Positions 6,237 through 10,986 of a stretch of DNA of 10,986 nt are shown piece by piece. The stretch is from Bacteroidota bacterium (lineage in GTDB: Bacteria > Bacteroidota > Bacteroidia > Flavobacteriales > Flavobacteriaceae). Under the pieces are notes generated by a model. The model had not been told where the DNA came from and did no database searches. It saw only the letters and a list, made by a program, of their open reading frames with translations. The stretch lies in the NCBI GenBank assembly GCA_023393485.1, contig JAEWLD010000126.1, positions 1 through 10,986 of the forward strand, written 5' to 3'. The translations under genes and the position numbers were made by a program. Positions within the stretch are counted from its first letter, which is position 1. The number at the start of each line of letters is the position of its first letter.

Positions 6237-6989
6237 TTATTGATTGGCCACCGCGCTATCGGTATCGTGGACAACTTGCGCCACGGAGTCGGGATTCACT
6301 GTCGTCTTGAAAGGGAAACCAAAGTAGCGGACAAGCGCAGAATCAGTCACTTCAACATCGATTTCGTCAAGCGTACAAACTTCAACCGAAGCTGTCCCGC
6401 TGGCTTTTATGACGCCTTTGGCCGATTTGAGATTACGCGCAAGGCACAGGGCATTACCATACGAACGAATGTCAGACTCGCTGGCCGTTCCGCATAAATT
6501 CACTTTCGCATTGTTTTGGACGACCACAGACAACGAAGTCGTTTCAAGCCTTAGGTTGACAACCGCGCCCGATTTTGCTTTCAAAGTTGTTCTGGCAGCA
6601 ACGATGTTTCCTTTTAACGACGCGCCTGAAAGCGACAGTGAAAGTTCGTCTGCGTGCATGTTGCCGGTTATCCTGATGTGCGCGTCACGGCTTGCTTTAA
6701 AGGCTGCGATCTGCGGCGCCGATACATATACTTTAGCCGTTTCGCAAAGGTTTCCGTTGCAGGAGATTTTGAGCGTGTTGTTTTTAGATTCGGTCAAAAG
6801 GGTTGCAAGTCCCAAGGCGTCTGAGGCCTCGGCCTTGATTGAAAATTGGTCGCTTTGTGTGTAGATGATTTCCACGCCGTCGGTAATTTCGATTTTGTTG
6901 AACGGTGAAACGTTTCTGGTTTCCGATACTTGTGCGTTGGCCAGCAGCCCGATTAATGCTGCAGCAGCCGATGTGATGATTTTAAACAT
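6237..6989 (-). CDS. Secreted DUF2807 (head-GIN/Toastrack-like) protein
   Basis: The product is a 250-residue exported protein, third member of the DUF2807 set here. The ATG at 6989 is chosen because it opens a normal signal peptide (MFKIITSAAAALIGLLANA, cleavage before Gln20). The longer in-frame TTG at 7046 would put 19 polar residues translated from tandem repeats in front of it. The mature start ETRNVSPFNKIEITDGVEIIY aligns with the GSxNV...F..I.V opening of its paralogues. The remainder has turn-and-strand repeats (SRDAHI, SGASLKG, SGAVVNL, NNAKVNL, SGTASVEV) about 20 residues apart. It has Cys in SCNGNLC and LC positions that its paralogues lack, perhaps a disulfide in the periplasm. 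It ends 64 nt before padR and may be the first gene of that operon. Function unknown. Confidence 0.82.
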   Translation of the reverse strand: MFKIITSAAAALIGLLANAQVSETRNVSPFNKIEITDGVEIIYTQSDQFSIKAEASDALGLATLLTESKNNTLKISCNGNLCETAKVYVSAPQIAAFKASRDAHIRITGNMHADELSLSLSGASLKGNIVAARTTLKAKSGAVVNLRLETTSLSVVVQNNAKVNLCGTASESDIRSYGNALCLARNLKSAKGVIKASGTASVEVCTLDEIDVEVTDSALVRYFGFPFKTTVNPDSVAQVVHDTDSAVANQ

Positions 6990-7023
6990 GATTGAAAATT
7001 TTTGATTGATGATTAAATAATTG

Positions 7024-7051
7024 AATTGACAATTGGCAATTGACAATTGGA
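7024..7051. repeat. Tandem 14-bp repeat, two copies
   Basis: AATTGACAATTGGC (7024-7037) is followed directly by AATTGACAATTGGA (7038-7051), 13 of 14 identical. The units contain CAATTG palindromes, so the tract can form several hairpins. It lies in the 217-nt leader region between the DUF4870 gene and the DUF2807 gene. Confidence 0.75.
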
Positions 7052-7136
7052 TGATTGAAACTTGTTGATTGTTTTTTTGATCGATGTTACATAGGCGTAG
7101 ACTTTAATGATTGAATGTTCGTTTTTTTGATGATGA
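7051..7136. repeat. Imperfect direct repeats around GTTTTTTTGAT
   Basis: GTTTTTTTGA occurs at 7071-7080 and again at 7121-7130, exactly 50 nt apart. Each is preceded by ATGATTGAA (7051-7059 and 7107-7115) and followed by a GAT-rich stretch. The region up to 7165 is filled with GATGATTGA-like microrepeats. Together with the tandem repeat this accounts for most of the 6990-7165 gap; no TAnnTTTG promoter box was found on the minus strand. Confidence 0.5.
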
Positions 7137-7171
7137 TGAAACGCTGATGATGATTGATTGATGATGGTTGC

Positions 7172-7204
7172 GGCGAGCAAAATGCGATCAGCTTTTTGCG
7201 AGCC
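7172..7204 (-). terminator. Hairpin after the DUF4870 gene, no clear T tract
   Basis: Arms 7172-7185 and 7191-7204 pair as 3+6+2 bp, interrupted by a 2x2 internal loop and an A/A mismatch, around a 5-nt loop. It begins 2 nt after the stop at 7207-7209 on the minus strand. No T run follows, so it may be a weak terminator or a 3'-end stabilising hairpin. Confidence 0.35.
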
Positions 7205-7206
7205 GG

Positions 7207-7710
7207 TTATTCCGTAGACGAAACCGGTTCAGAAATGGTTGGTTCCTGTTGATGTTCCTTAATAAAATTGATTGTCAGCGGATATTGATAGTCCTGACCG
7301 TTGGCAGCTTTTACCGCGGCCAGGATCACGAGAAAAAATTCGGCGACTTTCATCAGGCCGTACATTGCGGCAATGACAATGACAAGGCTTGGCCATCCGG
7401 CGATGTCTGCCCAGGTCCAATCGCTATTGAAAACAAAGTCACCATGAAACGTTTTGTCGACAGACACTTTACTCGCAATCGAATAGATCAAAATCGGGAT
7501 TGCGATTACCGCGGCGATTATACCATAAAGCAACAGACTCAACTCAAAATTGATGACGTTTCTGCCGTGGCGCTCGATAAACGCCGATTTGTTTTTGAAC
7601 GAAGACCAAATGATAATTGGCAGGATGAAATTTCCAAACGGAAAAAACCATTGTGAAAATGTACTTAGGTGTACGATTGTCGCTGCGTTTCTGTTGCCTG
7701 TTGTTTCCAT
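7207..7710 (-). CDS. DUF4870 domain membrane protein
   Basis: This 167-residue integral membrane protein has the DUF4870 pattern. The N-terminal segment HLSTFSQWFFPFGNFILPIIIW (residues 14-35) is followed by FIERHGRNVINFELSLLLY (44-62), with the family's conserved His-Gly-x-x-x-x-N-F region. A hydrophobic stretch continues to about residue 80. A further one or two helices lie near 107-136 (WPSLVIVIAAMYGLM, then FFLVILAAVKAANGQDYQYPL). The family is also compared with Tic20-like proteins; no biochemical function is established. The start ATG at 7710 lies 29 nt after a perfect -7 box. It is transcribed in the same direction as the DUF2807/padR/pspC block 217 nt downstream. Confidence 0.85.
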   Translation of the reverse strand: METTGNRNAATIVHLSTFSQWFFPFGNFILPIIIWSSFKNKSAFIERHGRNVINFELSLLLYGIIAAVIAIPILIYSIASKVSVDKTFHGDFVFNSDWTWADIAGWPSLVIVIAAMYGLMKVAEFFLVILAAVKAANGQDYQYPLTINFIKEHQQEPTISEPVSSTE

Positions 7711-7738
7711 AATTAAAAGTATATAATAATATCCTATG

Positions 7739-7746
7739 CAAATATA
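7739..7746 (-). promoter_or_regulatory. -7 promoter box of the DUF4870 gene
   Basis: The minus strand reads TATATTTG at 7746-7739, a perfect TAnnTTTG, which predicts a leader of about 22 nt before the ATG at 7710. No good TTG is seen at -33. Confidence 0.55.
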
Positions 7747-7826
7747 TGTCTAAAATCAGGTATCTTGTTTTACATAGTACTTATTTTTAACAAAAAGTTA
7801 ACAACTCTGCTTTGGTATAAATTGGT

Positions 7827-7834
7827 TACATTTA
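7827..7834 (+). promoter_or_regulatory. Possible -7 box of the DUF4442 gene
   Basis: TACATTTA matches TAnnTTTG except for the last base and lies 17 nt before the ATG at 7851, the same spacing as better promoters in this window. The nearest upstream TTTG (7811-7814) is too close to serve as -33. Confidence 0.3.
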
Positions 7835-7850
7835 GACAAAATACCAGCAA

Positions 7851-8300
7851 ATGAAGCTCACTCCGGCCAATGTCAACAGTTTTTTATTGTTTAAGCTTCC
7901 AGCGGCATTTTTGTCCGGTGTGAGATTAAAAAGCATTAATAACGATGAGAGCGTGGTTTCGGTCAGATATAGATGGATCAACCAGAATCCATTTCGTTCG
8001 ATGTATTTCGCGGTGCAGATGATGGCCGCCGAATTGTCAACAGGGATTCTCGTGATGGCCGCCATCCGCGAAAGCAAAAAAAACGTGTCGATGCTGGTTG
8101 CCGCAAATCATGCGGTCTATCATAAAAAGGTTGCCGGCCGGGTCGTTTTTACCTGCGTCGATGGCGAAAAAGTCCGCAAAACTTTGGCGACGATCGAACC
8201 CGGCGAAGGCATAACGCTGAATTTGAAGTCTGTCGGAATCAACGAAGCCGGCCAAACCGTGTCCGAAATGATTTTTGAATGGACACTGAAGCTCCGTTAA
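7851..8300 (+). CDS. DUF4442 hotdog-fold protein (probable acyl-CoA thioesterase-like)
   Basis: This 149-residue soluble protein has the size and order of a single hotdog domain of the DUF4442 type. A beta strand VVSVRYRWINQNPF (residues 35-48) leads to the central helix FRSMYFAVQMMAAELSTGIL (48-67), where related thioesterases carry N-x-x-G/S-x-x-F and a catalytic acidic residue; Glu61 is in the right region. The strands MLVAANHAVYHKKVAGRVVFTC and the C-terminal VSEMIFEWTLKL complete the sheet. Members of this superfamily act on acyl thioesters; the substrate here cannot be told. It has no signal peptide. It diverges from the DUF4870 gene and is followed 67 nt later by the TIGR01777-type gene on the same strand, with no terminator visible between them. 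Confidence 0.8.
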   Translation: MKLTPANVNSFLLFKLPAAFLSGVRLKSINNDESVVSVRYRWINQNPFRSMYFAVQMMAAELSTGILVMAAIRESKKNVSMLVAANHAVYHKKVAGRVVFTCVDGEKVRKTLATIEPGEGITLNLKSVGINEAGQTVSEMIFEWTLKLR

Positions 8301-8367
8301 ATCGGCTATAATTAACATTTAATTACGGCAATGGAGCAGTAAATTTAATCGCATAAAAGCCAGTGGA

Positions 8368-9276
8368 ATGAGAGTATTGATTACAGGCGCAACCGGATTG
8401 GTAGGGCAGGCGTTGACTGAAATATTGTTACAGAATGGGATCAGTGTCCATTACCTGACGACTTCGAAGAACAAGCTTGCAGATAAACCCGATTATACAG
8501 GTTACTACTGGAACCCCGAAAAAGGATATATAGACGAAAGCGCATTGATCGGCGTTGATGCCATTGTGCATTTGGCAGGCGCAAGTATCTCTAAACGCTG
8601 GACAGACGACTACAAACAGGAAATTATTGAAAGCCGCGTCCTGTCGGCCAATCTGTTATTTAAACTGCTGAGAAAGAACCCACATCAGGTGAGGCAAATT
8701 GTTTCGGCATCGGCAGTTGGGATCTATAAAGACAGTGTAAGTAAAGTCTACCGTGAAGATTCCAATGACAAAGACGATGGATTTCTCGGTCATGTTGTCC
8801 AGAAGTGGGAAGAAAGCGTAGACAAATTCAAAATGTTGGGATTGACCGTTTGTAAAATCAGGACCGGAATCGTATTGTCCGAAAATGGCGGCGCGTTGCC
8901 ACAAATGGAAAAACCGATCAATATGTATTTGGGTGCGCCGTTCGGGTCGGGACAGCAGTTTATGTCATGGATCCATATTGATGACCTCGTCCGGATTTAC
9001 CTTTTTGCATTGCAAAATGATCTTGACGGCGTGTATAATGCCACGGCACCAAATCCGGTAACCAATAAAGACTTCACAAAAATGCTCGCCAAACGGTTGC
9101 ATAAACCGCTTTTCATGCCCAATGTGCCGCGTTTTGCGATGAGGCTGTTGCTCGGCGAAATGCATGAATTGTTGTTTTCGAGCCAGAACGTCAATTCCGA
9201 AAAGCTTCGCAGTGCAGGCTTCGACTTTAAATACAATCCGCTGAGCGAAGCGCTCGACGCCATTTATGCACAATAA
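8368..9276 (+). CDS. TIGR01777 family NAD(P)-binding epimerase-like protein
   Basis: This 302-residue protein belongs to the extended short-chain dehydrogenase/epimerase superfamily, TIGR01777 branch (YfcH-like). The Rossmann nucleotide-binding loop GATGLVG is at residues 7-13. AIVHLAGASISKRW (65-78), SASAVGIY (113-120), VQKWEES (144-150) and QFMSWIHIDDLV (197-208) are characteristic of the branch. The C-terminal 50 residues (FMPNVPRFAMRLLLGEM onward) match the DUF1731 tail. The classical YxxxK pair is not obvious, as usual for this branch. The physiological substrate is unknown; the protein is cytoplasmic. Its length is normal for the family. A strong terminator begins within its stop codon region and is shared with the convergent YceI gene. 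Confidence 0.93.
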   Translation: MRVLITGATGLVGQALTEILLQNGISVHYLTTSKNKLADKPDYTGYYWNPEKGYIDESALIGVDAIVHLAGASISKRWTDDYKQEIIESRVLSANLLFKLLRKNPHQVRQIVSASAVGIYKDSVSKVYREDSNDKDDGFLGHVVQKWEESVDKFKMLGLTVCKIRTGIVLSENGGALPQMEKPINMYLGAPFGSGQQFMSWIHIDDLVRIYLFALQNDLDGVYNATAPNPVTNKDFTKMLAKRLHKPLFMPNVPRFAMRLLLGEMHELLFSSQNVNSEKLRSAGFDFKYNPLSEALDAIYAQ

Positions 9277-9304
9277 AAAAGCCCTTAAGGAAAAGGGCTT
9301 TTTT
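9275..9304. terminator. Bidirectional Rho-independent terminator
   Basis: AAAAAAGCCCTT (9275-9286) pairs perfectly with AAGGGCTTTTTT (9293-9304) across a 6-nt loop. A tracts on one side and T tracts on the other let it work in both directions, ending the TIGR01777 gene (plus) and the YceI gene (minus, stop at 9334). Confidence 0.92.
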
Positions 9305-9333
9305 GATGTAAGTAAGTCGAATTAATAATTGTG

Positions 9334-9999
9334 TTATGCTTTTTTGGCTCTCAATTTCACAACAAGGTCTATTTCGTCGTTGATGAATTTGTCGCCAAGG
9401 TCTGTGAATACCGATTTTGAGCCGTAATTGACTTTCCATTGGGTGCGGTCAATCTGGAATTTTTCGCTGTCTATGGTCACTTCGCTGTCAGATACTTTGA
9501 CCATTGCCGGAAACTTGATGTTCTTGGTCGTGCCTTTGAGCGTTAGATTGCCTTCGACCATTGTCTTGCCGTTTTCTTCGCCGATTTTGGTAATCTCAAA
9601 TTTACCTTCAGGATATTTCCTGACATTGAAGAAATGGTCTGCTTTCTCGTCCATATTGGTGCCTTTGAGGTGCGCTTCCAAATCGGCTTTGCCGTCTTCG
9701 GGCTTAACATCGGTTGTTTGGATCGAATTCATATTGATGGTAAAATTCCCGCTTTCGATCTTATCGCCTTTGACATACACAATGCCGGTCAGCAATTTAA
9801 TGATACCGTGATGTGACGCTACTTGTTTTGATCCGGTCCATTCAATGACTGTGCTGGCCGTATCTACGTTGAATGCGACTGCTTCGGCCGAAGCATCGAC
9901 CGCAGTTTCAGCATCGCCGGCCTTCGCTTTATCTCCTTTGCAGGCCACTGTTAGGGACAACACCGCCGATACAAATAAAATAGGGACGAGTTTTTTCAT
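9334..9999 (-). CDS. YceI family lipoprotein
   Basis: This 221-residue protein begins with a lipoprotein signal peptide ending in the lipobox LTVAC (Cys20), followed by a Lys/Ala/Asp-rich linker (21-42). Residues 43-219 form a YceI domain: FNVDTASTVIEWTGSKQVASHHG, then IESGNFTINMNSI, a charged loop with HLKGTNMDEKADHF, FEITKI, VEGNLTLKGTTKNIKFP and the C-terminal DEIDLVVKLRAK. YceI proteins form a lipocalin-like barrel that binds isoprenoid chains. In Bacteroidota they are often lipid-anchored, as here. The substrate carried is unknown. It is monocistronic, convergent with the TIGR01777 gene and divergent from grpE. Confidence 0.93.
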   Translation of the reverse strand: MKKLVPILFVSAVLSLTVACKGDKAKAGDAETAVDASAEAVAFNVDTASTVIEWTGSKQVASHHGIIKLLTGIVYVKGDKIESGNFTINMNSIQTTDVKPEDGKADLEAHLKGTNMDEKADHFFNVRKYPEGKFEITKIGEENGKTMVEGNLTLKGTTKNIKFPAMVKVSDSEVTIDSEKFQIDRTQWKVNYGSKSVFTDLGDKFINDEIDLVVKLRAKKA

Positions 10000-10020
10000 A
10001 TTTTGTAGTTTTAGAGGTTA

Positions 10021-10028
10021 TAAACGTA
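10021..10028 (-). promoter_or_regulatory. Possible -7 box of the YceI gene
   Basis: The minus strand reads TACGTTTA at 10028-10021, one base from TAnnTTTG, 21 nt before the ATG at 9999. There is no good -33 element. Confidence 0.3.
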
Positions 10029-10137
10029 AAAATTTTCCAATTAAAAACTTCTTAAAATTATATTAAATAACATTTATATCCAATAGCAAATCACATTATT
10101 TTTTGAAAAGTTATTACACAATTCGATAATATATCCG

Positions 10138-10178
10138 ATTATTCGCAACCGAAATGCCTGTTTGAAACGGCGAATAAT
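10138..10178. promoter_or_regulatory. Inverted repeat upstream of the grpE promoter
   Basis: ATTATTCGC (10138-10146) and GCGAATAAT (10170-10178) form a perfect 9-bp inverted repeat with a 23-nt centre. It ends 13 nt before the -33 element of grpE. It is not the CIRCE element (TTAGCACTC-N9-GAGTGCTAA) bound by HrcA. It could be an operator for the chaperone operon or the divergent YceI gene, or simply a hairpin. Confidence 0.4.
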
Positions 10179-10191
10179 AAATCCGTGACAA

Positions 10192-10224
10192 TTTGGCATT
10201 TTCGCCCAAATGGCAGTAAGTTTG
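10192..10224 (+). promoter_or_regulatory. Bacteroidota-type promoter of grpE-dnaJ
   Basis: TTTG (10192-10195), a 21-nt spacer and TAAGTTTG (10217-10224) give a complete TTTG/TAnnTTTG match. It looks like a primary-sigma promoter and not a dedicated heat-shock one. The in-frame ATG at 10210 lies upstream of the transcript start and is excluded. Confidence 0.7.
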
Positions 10225-10239
10225 CAAACCCCGCCCGCG

Positions 10240-10812
10240 ATGAAAAACTTTTTTAAAACAAAAGCGAAAATGACTACTGAAAACCAAGATAACCAGCAAG
10301 AACTGGACGATGCTACCCTTGAAGCAAATGCTAACGGCGAACAGCTCATCATCGAAGAACTGACATCTGAAGAAAAATTGTCAGTGGAACTGGCGGCCGA
10401 AAAAGACAAATTTCTTCGCCTTTTTGCCGAGTTCGAGAATTTCAAGCGCCGAACCGCAAAAGAGCGGATGGAATTGTTCAAAACAGCCAACCAGGAAGTT
10501 TTGCAGGCAATGTTGCCCGTGCTCGATGATTTTGACCGCGCGTTGGCAGAAATCAGAAAGACCGGGGACGAAACACTTTTAAAAGGCGTCGAACTGATCC
10601 ACGATAAGTTTAAAAATACACTTAAAGGCAAAGGACTTGAAGTTGTCGAGGTAAATGTAGGCGACGCTTTCAATGCAGATTTTGCCGAGGCGATCACGCA
10701 AATTCCGGCGCCATCAGAAGATTTGAAAGGAAAAATCGTCGACGTGCTTGAAAAAGGCTATAAACTCGGCGATAAAATCATCCGTTTCCCTAAAGTTGTC
10801 ACCGGACAATAA
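10240..10812 (+). CDS. grpE: Nucleotide exchange factor GrpE
   Basis: GrpE is the co-chaperone that releases ADP from DnaK. From the ATG at 10240 the product has 190 residues, normal for GrpE. It shows an acidic, Gln/Glu-rich N terminus (12-50), then the long dimerising helix (FLRLFAEFENFKRRTAKERM, 58-77), LPVLDDFDRAL (92-102), and the C-terminal beta domain with FNADFAEAIT and VLEKGYKLGDKIIRFPKV (169-186), the GrpE signature. Of three in-frame ATGs, 10210 lies before the promoter's transcript start. The ATG at 10240 leaves about a 10-nt leader, and 10270 has a better A-rich context (190 versus 180 residues). I use 10240, with 10270 close behind. dnaJ follows after 7 nt, forming the usual grpE-dnaJ operon. 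Confidence 0.97.
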   Translation: MKNFFKTKAKMTTENQDNQQELDDATLEANANGEQLIIEELTSEEKLSVELAAEKDKFLRLFAEFENFKRRTAKERMELFKTANQEVLQAMLPVLDDFDRALAEIRKTGDETLLKGVELIHDKFKNTLKGKGLEVVEVNVGDAFNADFAEAITQIPAPSEDLKGKIVDVLEKGYKLGDKIIRFPKVVTGQ

Positions 10813-10819
10813 ATAAAAC

Positions 10820-10986
10820 ATGAGCAGCAAAAGAGATTTTTACGAAGTATTGGGAATTTCCAAGAACGCAACCGCGGAGGAAATTAAGAAAGCCTACCGC
10901 AAAAAAGCGATTGAATATCATCCCGATAAAAATCCCGGCAATAAAGAAGCCGAGGAAAACTTCAAGCTTGCGGCCGAGGCCTACGA
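10820..10986 (+). CDS. dnaJ: Chaperone protein DnaJ (N-terminal part, cut by window edge)
   Basis: Only the first 55 codons are in the window, and they are almost the whole J domain: [24 protein letters not shown], then the invariant HPD tripeptide (residues 34-36), which stimulates DnaK ATPase activity, and [18 protein letters not shown]. The position 7 nt after grpE argues that this is the main DnaJ and not a small J-domain protein. The Gly/Phe, zinc-finger and C-terminal domains would lie beyond the end of the window. The start ATG follows an A-rich stretch without a Shine-Dalgarno sequence. Confidence 0.95.
   Translation, partial: MSSKRDFYEVLGISKNATAEEIKKAYRKKAIEYHPDKNPGNKEAEENFKLAAEAY

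Noticed and set aside
6990..7046. Extension of the DUF2807 gene to a TTG at 7046
   Set aside because: The added residues are translated tandem repeats and would bury the signal peptide that starts at the ATG at 6989.
7024..7136. CRISPR array
   Set aside because: The repeats are only 10-14 bp, imperfect, without regular spacers and without cas genes nearby.
10138..10178. Heat-shock CIRCE element upstream of grpE
   Set aside because: The repeat sequence and spacing differ from TTAGCACTC-N9-GAGTGCTAA.
10074..10697. 207-codon minus-strand open frame opposite grpE
   Set aside because: Low-complexity Ser-rich shadow; the plus strand encodes an unmistakable GrpE.

Overview
The window looks like a chromosomal segment from a member of the Bacteroidota, most likely the Flavobacteriaceae (Flavobacterium-like). 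Several genes are preceded by the Bacteroidota promoter grammar (TTG/TTTG about 18-23 nt upstream of TAnnTTTG). Leaders are short, Shine-Dalgarno sequences are absent, and the families present (DUF2807 proteins with PspC and PadR, YceI lipoproteins) are typical of the group. This assignment is inference from the sequence, not a database result. I see no mobile element, phage gene or CRISPR array.

Layout. At the left edge a minus-strand tRNA-Pro(TGG), with its own promoter and terminator, diverges from trxB (thioredoxin reductase). After the trxB terminator lies a structured intergenic element (1282-1351). From about 1417 to 7710 every gene is on the minus strand. In transcription order these are: a DUF4870-like membrane protein; a secreted DUF2807 protein; a PadR regulator; a PspC membrane protein with a large extracytoplasmic C-terminal domain; a DUF2807 lipoprotein; a transglutaminase-like protein; and another secreted DUF2807 protein. 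PadR, PspC and the lipoprotein are separated by only 5 nt and 1 nt, so they form an operon. The transglutaminase-like gene and the last DUF2807 gene are separate short units with their own signals.

The right third is housekeeping. A DUF4442 hotdog-fold protein and a TIGR01777-type NAD(P)-binding epimerase are on the plus strand. A YceI lipoprotein on the minus strand is convergent with the epimerase across a shared bidirectional terminator. Then comes the grpE-dnaJ chaperone operon, with dnaJ cut by the window edge.

How the genes may work together. The centre resembles an envelope-stress module: a PadR repressor controlling a PspC protein and a set of beta-solenoid (DUF2807, 'Toastrack'-like) exported proteins. 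PspC/LiaF-like membrane proteins with such domains are known partners in phage-shock and Lia-type responses. Having three separate DUF2807 paralogues plus a Toastrack-like PspC tail, a DUF4870 protein and a transglutaminase-like protein in about 6 kb is the most interesting feature here. That they work as one system is an inference.
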